Positions 1 through 8,098 of a stretch of 64,000 nt of DNA are shown piece by piece; positions within the stretch are counted from its first letter, which is position 1; each line of letters opens with the position of its first letter. Made by a program: the position numbers and the translations under genes. This DNA is from Paenibacillus tundrae (GTDB lineage Bacteria; Bacillota; Bacilli; Paenibacillales; Paenibacillaceae), in contig NZ_JAUSTI010000006.1 in assembly GCF_030812775.1 (NCBI RefSeq), positions 62,001-126,000 on the forward strand, written 5' to 3'. The notes under the pieces are model-generated. The model was not told the origin of the DNA, made no database searches, and saw only the letters and a list, made by a program, of their open reading frames with translations.

Positions 1-873
1 GGTGGCGAGGTCATGTTGTTGCATGATCGCGGTACAACGTTGGGAGCTGATGCACAAGCGCCAGAGCATATGCTTCAGGCTTTGCAGGTTGTGCTCCAAG
101 AGGCTGACAGACGAGGGTTGCATAGTGTGCGGGTGGATACCTTAATGGGAGGGGGCGCTACAGTGAGTGAATCTCAAGAGAATAGTCAATCTCAAGTTCA
201 GTTATCCCGCTGGAAGAGAGGAATCGTTGCGTTATGGCTGCTCTGGGAGAACGTGTTTCACTGGATGTATCATCTGAGAACAGCTTCCCCAGAAGATCCG
301 TTATTACATTACCGCCCACGTGTGTATCATGGTGCAATGGTTGAGATGACCGATGGACATGTGATGCAGAACGGGGATCAAGTAATTGAACTTCATTTTG
401 ATAATAAAAAATTATTCGAACTAGGCATGACCTCACGTTCTAGTATGCACTTAGCGATTCGTATGATTCGTGCAATAGAGCAGCAGTTACCTGATTTGGC
501 TCGGCAAATCTCTTCCGATCCGAAGCTTAGCTCAGCTAAAGCATTGTATGGCGTGAGCATGATTAATCGTGGTCCAGAGAAGTTTGGTTTTACGGTTCGG
601 GATTTGCCTCCTGGACCATTTAGCGCGGCTTCTAAGATCTATCTGAAATTACTGCTCAGTGTCATTCACCCTGCAGGAACCAAGCGTTTGAAACAGCGTT
701 CCGAACAGCTTGTACCTAAAGTGATCGCCATGCCAATGGGACATCTATTGCAGCACTATGGAACGAGAAGCTATGCTGCTGCGACGGTTGAGCAAGTTAA
801 GACTACATTGTTGGAGCCTCAACAGGATTTGTTATCGGGAGCAGAATTAAAAAACGTTCCACCAATGCGATAA
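1..873 (+). CDS. Polysaccharide deacetylase C-terminus with YkoP-like domain (5' end cut off)
   Basis: The reading frame is open from base 1, so the gene starts upstream and only about 290 codons are visible. The first residues (GGEVMLLHDRG, then a helix and a conserved TL) resemble the end of a NodB-type polysaccharide deacetylase barrel, which removes acetyl groups from cell-envelope glycans. The remaining roughly 230 residues, after an Ile/Val/Trp-rich segment (IVALWLLWENVFHWMY), resemble the YkoP-like domain appended to such enzymes in bacilli. The first internal ATG (base 13) lies inside the deacetylase fold and is unlikely to be the true start. The family call is by pattern memory; the catalytic Asp-His-His motif would be upstream of the window. 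Confidence 0.6.
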   Translation, partial: GGEVMLLHDRGTTLGADAQAPEHMLQALQVVLQEADRRGLHSVRVDTLMGGGATVSESQENSQSQVQLSRWKRGIVALWLLWENVFHWMYHLRTASPEDPLLHYRPRVYHGAMVEMTDGHVMQNGDQVIELHFDNKKLFELGMTSRSSMHLAIRMIRAIEQQLPDLARQISSDPKLSSAKALYGVSMINRGPEKFGFTVRDLPPGPFSAASKIYLKLLLSVIHPAGTKRLKQRSEQLVPKVIAMPMGHLLQHYGTRSYAAATVEQVKTTLLEPQQDLLSGAELKNVPPMR

Positions 874-970
874 GCGTGCCTTAAAAGTCCGATAAGAGTT
901 CATGTATTATAAGGAGTAAATACAAGTATAGGTACAACCTCCATGTTCTTTGCTTCATATTTGTAAAAGA

Positions 971-1014
971 AAAAAGGGTGATTGCTTACCATATTGGTAT
1001 GCAATCACCCTTTT
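971..1014. terminator. Bidirectional intrinsic terminator
   Basis: A 15-bp stem with one mismatch (GGGTGATTGC...GCAATCACCC, 976-1010) is flanked by an A-run on the left and TTTT on the right. It can therefore end both the deacetylase gene and the convergent ilvD transcript. Confidence 0.85.
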
Positions 1015-1051
1015 ATTATGGTTTCTAATAAATGTTACGGAACCATTTAAA

Positions 1052-2737
1052 TTAGATTTTCAACACGCCGCCGTTACTTGCGTTCGTTACGAGTTTGGAG
1101 TAACGAGCCAGTAATCCGGTTTTCACTTTTGGTTCAAAGCCTTTCCAACCTGCACGACGACGCTCGAACTCCTCGTCACTGATGTGCAACTCGATGATAC
1201 GGTTGTTCAGGTCAAGCTCAATGATATCTCCTTCTTCAACAAAGGCGATTGGTCCGCCTTCAGCAGCTTCTGGGGAGATATGTCCGATACTGATTCCGCG
1301 GGATGCGCCAGAGAAGCGTCCATCGGTGATCAGACCGACTTTGGCACCAAGACCCATACCAACGATCTGGGAAGTTGGAGCAAGCATCTCAGGCATACCT
1401 GGTCCGCCTTTTGGTCCTTCGTAACGGATGACTACAACATGTCCCTCTTTAACTTTGCCATTCGCAATGCCTGCCAGAGCTTCATCTTGTGAGTCGAAGC
1501 AGATTGCAGGACCTTTGTGATATCCGCCAACTGAAGCATCTACTGCACCAACTTTGATGATAGCTCCTTCAGGTGCAAGGTTACCGAACAATACAGCCAG
1601 TCCACCTTTTTCGGAGTGTGGATTATCTATTGTGTGGATACAGTTGGTATCCTGAATTTCTTGACCCTCAACGTTCTCACGGATCGTTTTACCTGTTACG
1701 GTAATGCAATCAGCGTGGATCGCGCCTGGTTTCTTCAGCAATTCGTTCAGAACTGCACTTACGCCGCCTGCATTGTGAACATCTTCGATGTGCAGATCAG
1801 AAGCTGGAGCAAGCTTAGCCAGATGTGGTACGCGGTTAGCTACTTCATTGATCCGCTCGATTGGATATTCGATGCCTGCTTCATGAGCCAATGCCAACGT
1901 ATGCAGTACTGTATTGGTAGAACCACCCATAGCCATATCCAGAGCGAACGCGTTATCGATTGCTTCGACAGTAACGATATCGCGTGGTTTCAGGTCAAGT
2001 TTGATAAGTTCCATCAATTGTTTCGCGGATTGTTTAACAAACTCACGACGCTCAGGAGCAACCGCCAGAATGGTTCCGTTACCTGGCATAGCCAGTCCCA
2101 TTGCTTCTGCAAGACAGTTCATGGAGTTAGCCGTGAACATACCGGAGCATGAGCCACAAGTTGGACAGCCAAACTGTTCAAGCTCAAGCAAGCTCTTGTC
2201 ATCAATTTTACCCGCTTGGTAAGCACCTACACCTTCAAATACGGAAGTCAGGGAGAGAGCTTTACCGTTGCTATCACGACCAGCTTTCATCGGTCCACCA
2301 CTGACGAACACGGTAGGGATATTACAACGAAGTGCACCCATCATCATACCTGGTGTGATTTTGTCACAGTTCGGGATACATACCATACCGTCGAACCAGT
2401 GAGCGGATACTACCGTCTCAACGGAATCGGCAATGATATCACGGCTTGGAAGGGAGTAACGCATACCAATGTGTCCCATTGCAATCCCATCGTCAACACC
2501 GATTGTGTTGAACTCAAATGGAACGCCGCCAGCTTCACGGATTGCATCTTTTACAATTTTACCAAACTCCTGCAGATGTACATGACCAGGAACGATATCA
2601 ATGTAAGAGTTACATACGGCAATAAATGGCTTGCCAAAATCTTCTTCTTTAACGCCTGCGGCACGCAACAAACTGCGGTGCGGTGCACGGTCAAAACCTT
2701 TTTTGATCATATCGGAACGCATCTTATTGGCTGACAT
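1052..2737 (-). CDS. ilvD: Dihydroxy-acid dehydratase
   Basis: This cytosolic iron-sulfur enzyme dehydrates 2,3-dihydroxy-isovalerate and its methylvalerate homologue in valine, isoleucine and leucine synthesis. The 561-residue length is normal for the family. Visible signatures are NCDKITPG near residues 123-130 and [19 protein letters not shown] near 191-209, carrying the cluster-ligand cysteines, plus a C-terminal glycine-rich GRFSGASRG loop. The ATG start follows a G-rich ribosome binding site. The gene stands alone, convergent with the upstream deacetylase and separated from it by a shared terminator. Its 5' leader contains a terminator-like hairpin (see 2831-2856), so premature termination control is plausible. 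No ilv or leu genes are adjacent. Confidence 0.96.
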   Translation of the reverse strand: MSANKMRSDMIKKGFDRAPHRSLLRAAGVKEEDFGKPFIAVCNSYIDIVPGHVHLQEFGKIVKDAIREAGGVPFEFNTIGVDDGIAMGHIGMRYSLPSRDIIADSVETVVSAHWFDGMVCIPNCDKITPGMMMGALRCNIPTVFVSGGPMKAGRDSNGKALSLTSVFEGVGAYQAGKIDDKSLLELEQFGCPTCGSCSGMFTANSMNCLAEAMGLAMPGNGTILAVAPERREFVKQSAKQLMELIKLDLKPRDIVTVEAIDNAFALDMAMGGSTNTVLHTLALAHEAGIEYPIERINEVANRVPHLAKLAPASDLHIEDVHNAGGVSAVLNELLKKPGAIHADCITVTGKTIRENVEGQEIQDTNCIHTIDNPHSEKGGLAVLFGNLAPEGAIIKVGAVDASVGGYHKGPAICFDSQDEALAGIANGKVKEGHVVVIRYEGPKGGPGMPEMLAPTSQIVGMGLGAKVGLITDGRFSGASRGISIGHISPEAAEGGPIAFVEEGDIIELDLNNRIIELHISDEEFERRRAGWKGFEPKVKTGLLARYSKLVTNASNGGVLKI

Positions 2738-2923
2738 GGTGTATTTCCCCCCAAATTATATAGTGTATTCGAGCAACATGAATGGAAATAAAATGGCAGT
2801 GGCTCTGTCGTTAAATTTCATCCGTACTCTAAAAAAATAGACCGACAATTGCCGGTTCGAGCTTCCCGTAGTTTGTGAAATTCTTTGCTGCTTTAAACCC
2901 GTGAACAACCCGGTTTTTTTATA
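2738..2923 (-). promoter_or_regulatory. Structured ilvD leader with internal terminator
   Basis: About 170 bases of 5' leader lie between the predicted start of transcription (about 2911) and ilvD. The RNA begins with a small AACC...GGTT hairpin and holds an internal terminator at 2831-2856, about 95 bases before the start codon. I found no T-box consensus (GGTGGNACCGCG) and no convincing leader peptide, so the sensing mechanism is unknown. Confidence 0.45.
2831..2856 (-). terminator. Attenuator-like terminator in the ilvD leader
   Basis: On the minus strand ACCGGCAATTGTCGGT (2856-2841) forms a 6-bp stem with one G-U pair, followed by CTA and seven Ts (2837-2831). It lies inside the predicted ilvD transcript, upstream of its start codon. 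Confidence 0.55.
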
Positions 2924-2946
2924 GAGTCTATCACAATCGTCGTCAT
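2918..2946 (-). promoter_or_regulatory. Predicted ilvD promoter
   Basis: ATGACG (4/6 to -35) and TATAAA (5/6 to -10) are separated by 17 bases on the minus strand. Transcription would start near 2911, giving the leader described above. Confidence 0.5.
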
Positions 2947-2966
2947 ATTTCTACAATCAATAGAAA

Positions 2967-2978
2967 GAAGCCGGCTTC
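2967..2978 (-). terminator. Possible weak terminator after the KGG-repeat gene
   Basis: The 12-base palindrome GAAGCCGGCTTC is followed on the minus strand by TTTCTATTG. The loop is minimal and the T-run short, so this is a weak call. Confidence 0.35.
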
Positions 2979-3053
2979 CAAATCCATGGAGTTCGACTTC
3001 TAAGTTAGAAACACAGCTATTCATATATATCGGATTGAAATGTTCAAGATACG

Positions 3054-3305
3054 TTAGTTGCTTCCGCCTTTGCGTCCAATTTCACGGTAGAATTCCTTAT
3101 CATGTGTCTCGGAAGTGGCGATCCCGCCCTTGCGCCCTATCTCTTTATAGAAGTCTGTGTTATGGGCATCGGAGGTCGCTTCACCGCCCTTTTTACCAAT
3201 GGTTTGGTAGAAGCTGCGATCATACTTTTTGGAGGTAGCTTTACCACCTAGTCGTCCCGCTTCCTCGCGAGTCATTTTGTGTTCAGACGTTTGTGGACGT
3301 GCCAT
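3054..3305 (-). CDS. KGG-repeat general stress protein (GsiB/YciG-like)
   Basis: An 83-residue, very hydrophilic protein built of three and a half roughly 20-residue repeats. Each has a GRKGG or GKKGG core followed by A-T-S and a D-x-x-FY-x-x-IG segment, the last ending in GRKGGSN. This is the KGG (LEA-like) repeat seen in Bacillus subtilis GsiB and enterobacterial YciG. Such proteins are thought to protect cells during desiccation or starvation, probably as disordered hydrophilins. The ATG has a strong AAGGAGTG site. Just upstream is a SigB-like promoter (3357-3382), matching GsiB's known regulation in B. subtilis. No membrane segment or enzyme motif is present. Confidence 0.85.
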   Translation of the reverse strand: MARPQTSEHKMTREEAGRLGGKATSKKYDRSFYQTIGKKGGEATSDAHNTDFYKEIGRKGGIATSETHDKEFYREIGRKGGSN

Positions 3306-3356
3306 TACAAATCACTCCTTAGATCATAAGTTGTTTTTTGTAGCGCGTATGCCTAT

Positions 3357-3382
3357 TTACCACGGTCTTTGCAGGCTGAAAC
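3357..3382 (-). promoter_or_regulatory. SigB-like promoter of the KGG-repeat gene
   Basis: On the minus strand GTTTCA, 14 bases, TGGTAA matches the general-stress sigma consensus GTTTAA-N(12-15)-GGGTAA at 10 of 12 positions. It ends about 50 bases before the start codon. Confidence 0.5.
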
Positions 3383-3406
3383 AAAATGATTCGGACAACA
3401 GTATAA

Positions 3407-4447
3407 TCATGCAGAGCGTTTGGAAACCTCCTGACGATGGAAGGTGAAACGCGAAAGATTGGGTTCAATAAGCGGTCTGAATGTATGGCGGACCCCCGGA
3501 TGTGCAAGCATAACAGCAAAGAGGACTGCGATCGCAATGATGACCGGAATATATAAACTGCTTTCCATATAATTGTATACGCCAGACCAGATCACCAGAC
3601 GAACGAGGAATCCGTGCAACAGGAACACATACAGGGTGCGGCGTCCCATTTCTGTTATTCTAGAAGTGAGTGTAGGAACCCAAGCTAGAAATAATGCAGC
3701 TGACCCAAACTGTACACCGTACATGCCTAGGCGGTAGATGCCTGCATACCATTCGGAATGACCTAGTTCAGCATAAGTCATGCTTCCCAGCAGCCAGCCA
3801 GGTGAGAGCGGGATCCCCCCTACGCCAATCAAAATGAGTACACCCACTGAGAATAGTGCAGCTACATAACGGCTCCAGTTTGATTTTATATGGGAGCGAA
3901 TGGCTGTTCCGTAGTCATAACCAATGATAAAGAACGGAAGGAAAACGAACGTACGACAGAAGCTGAGCCAGAAACCGTCTACAGGTAGATACCCAACGAT
4001 GATTCCAAGAATAATGGAGCCAATCAACCGGTAGATCGGTTTCCAAGATAAGGTAACCCGAAGTAAGAGTCTCCAGCAGAAATGACTGGCTAGGAACCAT
4101 AATAACAAGTAGGGTGCAAAAAAAGATAAGCGCATATGTGGCGTATGGAACACCGTGAAATCCATCAATGCGTACAAGGATTGAAATAGTACATACTGGA
4201 TGGCGATGTGCTGAAGCACTCGTTTACCGGATTCTCCTTGAAGAGTGTGTCTAGCAAAATACCCGGTTACCCACACGAACAGTGGCATGTGAAACGTATA
4301 TATCCACAGGAACAATGTCTCTGCCCCGGCAAAACGTGTAATAATTGGTTCAAGCGCGTTCCCTACAAGAACACAGACGATGAGCATGAATCTTAAATTG
4401 TAAAAAAATGAATCTGGATCATCACGATGTGTTGTCCGAATGTTCAT
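3407..4447 (-). CDS. Membrane acyltransferase (acyltransferase-3 / fucose 4-O-acetylase-like)
   Basis: A 346-residue polytopic protein with about ten hydrophobic segments. The N-terminal R-F-M-L-I-V-x-V-L-V-G-N segment and the following helix with FHMPLFVWVTGYF are typical of the acyltransferase-3 superfamily, in particular the fucose 4-O-acetylase (COG3594-like) branch. These enzymes move acetyl or other acyl groups across the membrane onto extracellular glycans. The ATG follows AGGAGG with 8-base spacing. The gene is monocistronic between the stress gene and the divergent kdgK. The substrate cannot be read from the sequence. Confidence 0.8.
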   Translation of the reverse strand: MNIRTTHRDDPDSFFYNLRFMLIVCVLVGNALEPIITRFAGAETLFLWIYTFHMPLFVWVTGYFARHTLQGESGKRVLQHIAIQYVLFQSLYALMDFTVFHTPHMRLSFFAPYLLLWFLASHFCWRLLLRVTLSWKPIYRLIGSIILGIIVGYLPVDGFWLSFCRTFVFLPFFIIGYDYGTAIRSHIKSNWSRYVAALFSVGVLILIGVGGIPLSPGWLLGSMTYAELGHSEWYAGIYRLGMYGVQFGSAALFLAWVPTLTSRITEMGRRTLYVFLLHGFLVRLVIWSGVYNYMESSLYIPVIIAIAVLFAVMLAHPGVRHTFRPLIEPNLSRFTFHRQEVSKRSA

Positions 4448-4541
4448 GATGCAGCCTCCTGTTACCCCTTTGTATGCAAAACGTGCTTCTGCAATAAGGG
4501 TAATATGAAAGTGGTTAATCTATTGTGATATTTTTCACAAT

Positions 4542-4555
4542 AGAAAGCGTTATCC
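4542..4555 (+). promoter_or_regulatory. Weaker candidate cre site upstream of kdgK
   Basis: AGAAAGCGTTATCC matches the CcpA site TGWAARCGYTWNCW at 12 of 14 positions and lies 39 bases upstream of the kdgK -35. Confidence 0.35.
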
Positions 4556-4593
4556 TTTCATCAAGCTGTGACAACAAAATGAACGCTTTGGGA

Positions 4594-4622
4594 TTGACAA
4601 CGCTTGCATACGGGATGACAAT
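4594..4622 (+). promoter_or_regulatory. Predicted kdgK-kdgA promoter
   Basis: A perfect TTGACA -35 and GACAAT (4/6) are separated by 17 bases. The kdgK ATG lies 45 bases further on. Confidence 0.6.
4595..4608 (+). promoter_or_regulatory. cre / LacI-family operator overlapping the kdgK promoter
   Basis: TGACAACGCTTGCA matches the cre consensus at 13 of 14 positions and overlaps the -35 and the spacer, a position that gives repression. CcpA or a KdgR-type LacI repressor could bind it. Confidence 0.5.
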
Positions 4623-4666
4623 GGTACAAGAAGATGAGAAACTGTAAATATAAGGAGGGATGAAAT

Positions 4667-5632
4667 ATGTCAACGAAAACGAGCCATAGCCCTGATATTA
4701 TCACGTTTGGTGAGAGTATGGGGCTTTTGACCGCGAAGGATACTCGTGGATTGGAATACGCGGCTTCATTAGATAAATCATTTGGTGGAGCAGAGAGCAA
4801 TCTGGCGATTGGTGTCGCACGTCTTGGCCATACAAGCGGCTGGTTTGGACGACTTGGTAGAGATGCATTAGGGAGTATGATCTTGAAGGCGATTCGTGGT
4901 GAAGGTGTAGATGTATCTAGAGTAACCCTAAGTGATACGGAACCTACGGGTCTGATGATTCGTGAGAACGCTTCCGGGAAAGCATCGGTTCATTATTATA
5001 GGAAACTATCTGCTGCCAGCGCGATGACACCTCAGGATCTTGATCAGGACTATATCGCAGGTGCACAAATCCTGCATGTCACTGGCATTACAGCGGCGAT
5101 CAGTCCAACAGGTCTTGCTACCGTTGAAGCTGCTATACATATCGCCAAGCAAGCTGGTGTGAAGGTGAGTTTTGACCCGAATCTGCGCTTAAAGCTCTGG
5201 TCGATTGAAGAAGCACGCCCTGTTATCCTTCGGCTGGCTGAACAGGCGGATTATTTCTTGCCTGGTCTGGATGAGATGAAGCTGTTATACAACGAAGAAG
5301 ATGATCAAAAGGTGCTTGATCGTTTATCTGCTCTGGACGCAGTCTGTATTGTGAAAGGCGGTCCTGATTTGACCTATGTATTAGTGAATGGTACCCTAAC
5401 GGAAGTTCCGTACTTCAAAGCGGATCATGTGCTGGATACGGTCGGAGCGGGTGATGGTTTCTGTGCAGGATTTCTGTCAGGCATTATCAAAGGGTATTCC
5501 CCTCAAGAAGCTACTCGACTAGGAAACCTGACAGGTTCTATGGTGATACAGGCTGTGGGGGACTGGGAAGCACTCCCGACGTGGGAGCAAGTAGAGGCTA
5601 AGCTGAACAACGTAGCTCATGTTGAGCGCTAG
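4667..5632 (+). CDS. kdgK: 2-keto-3-deoxygluconate kinase (PfkB family)
   Basis: This sugar kinase phosphorylates 2-keto-3-deoxygluconate, an intermediate of pectin and uronate breakdown. The 321-residue protein has the PfkB substrate signature GGAESN at residues 40-45, the D-P-N-L-R segment near 170-174, and the ATP/anion-hole motif DTVGAGDGF at 257-265 with the catalytic Asp263. The ATG follows AAGGAGGG. It is followed after 84 bases by kdgA, so the pair makes glyceraldehyde-3-phosphate and pyruvate from KDG. Other PfkB substrates are possible from sequence alone, but the pairing with kdgA supports KDG. Confidence 0.9.
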   Translation: MSTKTSHSPDIITFGESMGLLTAKDTRGLEYAASLDKSFGGAESNLAIGVARLGHTSGWFGRLGRDALGSMILKAIRGEGVDVSRVTLSDTEPTGLMIRENASGKASVHYYRKLSAASAMTPQDLDQDYIAGAQILHVTGITAAISPTGLATVEAAIHIAKQAGVKVSFDPNLRLKLWSIEEARPVILRLAEQADYFLPGLDEMKLLYNEEDDQKVLDRLSALDAVCIVKGGPDLTYVLVNGTLTEVPYFKADHVLDTVGAGDGFCAGFLSGIIKGYSPQEATRLGNLTGSMVIQAVGDWEALPTWEQVEAKLNNVAHVER

Positions 5633-5716
5633 TCGCTGCTGATATCATGAATGTCTCATCTTCGTTCTGAATGTAAGGATTGCCATGACGATCACATTGA
5701 AAAGGGAGAGAATGAA

Positions 5717-6382
5717 ATGAAGAAGCTTCAGCTACTGCAAAAAATAACGGACAACGGCGTCGTTGCCGTCCTACGTGCGGATTCTGCCGATCAAGTTATC
5801 GCTATGGCGGAACAAGCCATTGCTGGTGGGATCAAAGTCATTGAGATCACCATGACAGTTCCCAGTGCCCTCAAAGCGATTGAGAAATTAAGTCGTGTCT
5901 ATCATTGGAATACACAGGATCCTGAGAAGTTTGCCATTATTGGTGCAGGTACCGTTCTAGAACCCCAAACAGCGCGTGCAGCTATTATGTCAGGTGCTGA
6001 ATTCGTCGTTGGGCCATCTCTGAATCCAGATACCGTTCAGATCTGCAACTTGTATCGTATCCCTATTTTGCCAGGTGTGATGACGATTGCAGATGTTCAA
6101 CGTGCTTTGGAACTTGGCGTTGACATTGTGAAATTATTCCCAGGTAATCTGTATGATCCTTCAATTATCAAAACAATGAAAGGCCCAATGCCGCAGGCGA
6201 ATTTTATGCCAACAGGTGGGGTTTCTTTGTCTAACTTGGGTGATTGGATCAAGGGTGGCGCGGTAGCGGTAGGAATTGGTTCCGACTTGACGACCGAAGC
6301 AGTAAAAACGGGGGACTTGAGTCATGTCCGTCGCAAAGCGGAACAATATATGGACGCTTATCGTAAGGCCAAAGCCGAATAG
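5717..6382 (+). CDS. kdgA: 2-dehydro-3-deoxyphosphogluconate aldolase
   Basis: A class I aldolase that splits KDPG into pyruvate and glyceraldehyde-3-phosphate. The start at 5717 (MKKLQLLQ) is chosen because AGGGAG lies 8 bases upstream and the family begins here; an in-frame ATG at 5651 would add an unsupported 22-residue extension. The 221-residue length is typical. Visible motifs are VIEITMT with Glu43, GAGTV at 76-80, the Schiff-base Lys139 in DIVKLFPG, and the phosphate-binding PTGGVS at 165-170. It acts directly after KdgK and probably shares its transcript. Confidence 0.92.
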   Translation: MKKLQLLQKITDNGVVAVLRADSADQVIAMAEQAIAGGIKVIEITMTVPSALKAIEKLSRVYHWNTQDPEKFAIIGAGTVLEPQTARAAIMSGAEFVVGPSLNPDTVQICNLYRIPILPGVMTIADVQRALELGVDIVKLFPGNLYDPSIIKTMKGPMPQANFMPTGGVSLSNLGDWIKGGAVAVGIGSDLTTEAVKTGDLSHVRRKAEQYMDAYRKAKAE

Positions 6383-6395
6383 GATGAATATGCGG

Positions 6396-6430
6396 AGAAT
6401 GGGAGCCGGTACGTATGAGGCTCTCATTCT
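6396..6430 (+). terminator. Hairpin between kdgA and the hydrolase gene
   Basis: AGAATGGGAGCC and GGCTCTCATTCT form a strong 12-bp stem, but no T-run follows. It may limit readthrough or protect the 3' end of the kdg transcript. Confidence 0.4.
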
Positions 6431-6467
6431 TGCGAGCCGCGGCACCTGCGGAAGCGAAGAAAGGTGA

Positions 6468-7244
6468 ATGAAGTTGAGAAATAGGAATCGGTACAACACA
6501 GGGCGCAAGAAAAGGGGCATATGGAAATTCCTGCTCGTTCTTCTGGCGCTCATTGTCATTGGTTTAGGATATGTTGGTTATAAACTGTTAACCCCTTATG
6601 GTCCACAGGAAATAGCTCAAACGGCTATGGAAACTGCGGATCAGGTCACGGTTAGTGAGCAAGAGAAGTGGATTGATTTTGCTCCTGAAAAGCCTGAAGG
6701 TGTGAGCGTTATTTTCTATCCGGGTGGATTGGTTAAACCGGAAAGTTATGCACCGTTCGCCCATAAGTTAGCGGAAGCAGGCCATCATACCATTATTGCC
6801 AAAATGCCTGTCAATCTGGCGGTGCTGAAACAGGATCTAGCTGATGAGATTCGGAATGCATATCCTGACGAAGCATTCGTCATGGGTGGACACTCTTTAG
6901 GTGGTTCAATGGCTGCGCGATATGCAGCTGCCCATCCTGATGCACTTCAAGGCATATTCTTCTTAGCATCTTATCCAGATGAAAAAGGTAGTGTGAAATC
7001 ATTAGACATTCCAGCATTGTCTATTCTGGGAACAAATGATGAAGTTGTAAATTCGACGAAATATCAAAGTGGGCGTGCTTACTTACCTGAAGATACCGTG
7101 TATTATACCATTGAAGGAGGAAATCACTCCCAATTCGGTGATTATGGTCACCAGAGTGGTGATGGAGAACCTGGAATCAGTGAAGAAGAGCAGTTAACAC
7201 AGACGGTAAAAACGGTTTTGGATTGGCTGCAGGACATTCAATAG
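6468..7244 (+). CDS. Membrane-anchored alpha/beta hydrolase
   Basis: A 258-residue protein with a basic N-terminus, one membrane segment (about residues 19-41), and an outward-facing alpha/beta-hydrolase domain. The nucleophile elbow is GGHSLGG at 140-146 with Ser143. A likely acid is Asp191 in GTNDEVV and a likely His is His220 in GGNHSQFG, so the triad appears complete. The compact lid-less fold resembles the Abhydrolase_5 type found in bacilli as predicted carboxylesterases. The substrate is unknown. It lies 35 bases before the HAD gene and probably forms an operon with it and sir2. Confidence 0.8.
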   Translation: MKLRNRNRYNTGRKKRGIWKFLLVLLALIVIGLGYVGYKLLTPYGPQEIAQTAMETADQVTVSEQEKWIDFAPEKPEGVSVIFYPGGLVKPESYAPFAHKLAEAGHHTIIAKMPVNLAVLKQDLADEIRNAYPDEAFVMGGHSLGGSMAARYAAAHPDALQGIFFLASYPDEKGSVKSLDIPALSILGTNDEVVNSTKYQSGRAYLPEDTVYYTIEGGNHSQFGDYGHQSGDGEPGISEEEQLTQTVKTVLDWLQDIQ

Positions 7245-7278
7245 ATTCGATGGTACTAAGGGAGGAAACGGAAATCAT

Positions 7279-8058
7279 ATGACCTTTAAGCTTCACGTGC
7301 ACGATGTATCGTACCCCTGTGAGGGCATTCTCTTTGACAAAGATGGAACTTTACTAGAGTTCCTGCATCTATGGGGGCCTTGGGCGGAGACCATGTTACG
7401 TCAATTGGAAGAGGCACTTACCGAACGGGGGGCCACGTTTACAGTTGATCGTGGTGACGTGTTAGGCACGAAGCATGACGGTGCAGGCAAGATCATCGGA
7501 TACGATCCACAGGGGCCATTCGTGATTGCTACAGTAGATGAAAGCAATGGATTATTGGCTGGACAGTTGTATGCTGCTGGCATCCCATGGAACGAATCAA
7601 TCACGATGATTCGCAAGTTCTCAAGTGTAGCTATGCGAGAAGTGCGTCAAAATAAGCTTGCAGAGCCTATGACAGGTCTTCTACCATTTTTGCAGCAATG
7701 CAGAGATGCATCCATTCCGATGGCGGTAGTAACCTCTGACAGCACCGCAGCAGCGGAGACACATCTGGATTGGATGGGGATACGATCCTTTTTTACATCC
7801 ATCGTTGGCTCTGATCGGGTTACATTAGGTAAACCGGATCAAGAATCGGTTATGCTGGCTTGTAAGGAATTACATATTCGTCCTGATCGAGCGATTGTTA
7901 TTGGTGACAGTAACGGGGATATGCAGATGGGACGTAGTGCAGGGGCATCTTGCGTTATTGGGTTCTGCCCACAAGATCAAGCTACTGACCATTTACATGA
8001 TGCCGATGTCATTATCCGAGCTTATGAGGAGCTAGGCTTGTTTCCTAACGAAAATTGA
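7279..8058 (+). CDS. HAD-family phosphatase
   Basis: A 259-residue haloacid-dehalogenase hydrolase. Motif I is DKDGT at residues 20-24, motif II is VVTSDST, motif III is the lysine of LGKPDQE, and motif IV is VIGDSNGDMQMG. The helical cap between motifs I and II is about 110 residues, as in phosphoglycolate phosphatase-like members. The likely activity is removal of phosphate from a small metabolite, which the sequence does not specify. The ATG follows GGGAGGAAACGG. Its tight spacing to the hydrolase and sirtuin genes suggests cotranscription. Confidence 0.85.
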   Translation: MTFKLHVHDVSYPCEGILFDKDGTLLEFLHLWGPWAETMLRQLEEALTERGATFTVDRGDVLGTKHDGAGKIIGYDPQGPFVIATVDESNGLLAGQLYAAGIPWNESITMIRKFSSVAMREVRQNKLAEPMTGLLPFLQQCRDASIPMAVVTSDSTAAAETHLDWMGIRSFFTSIVGSDRVTLGKPDQESVMLACKELHIRPDRAIVIGDSNGDMQMGRSAGASCVIGFCPQDQATDHLHDADVIIRAYEELGLFPNEN

Positions 8059-8098
8059 AGGTTCAGCGGTTCATTTCAATAGAAGGAGGAGAGAGAGG

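Noticed and set aside
2738..2923. T-box or leader peptide before ilvD
   Set aside because: No GGTGGNACCGCG box, no Ile/Val/Leu-rich short frame with a ribosome binding site, and the leader is too short for a full T-box.
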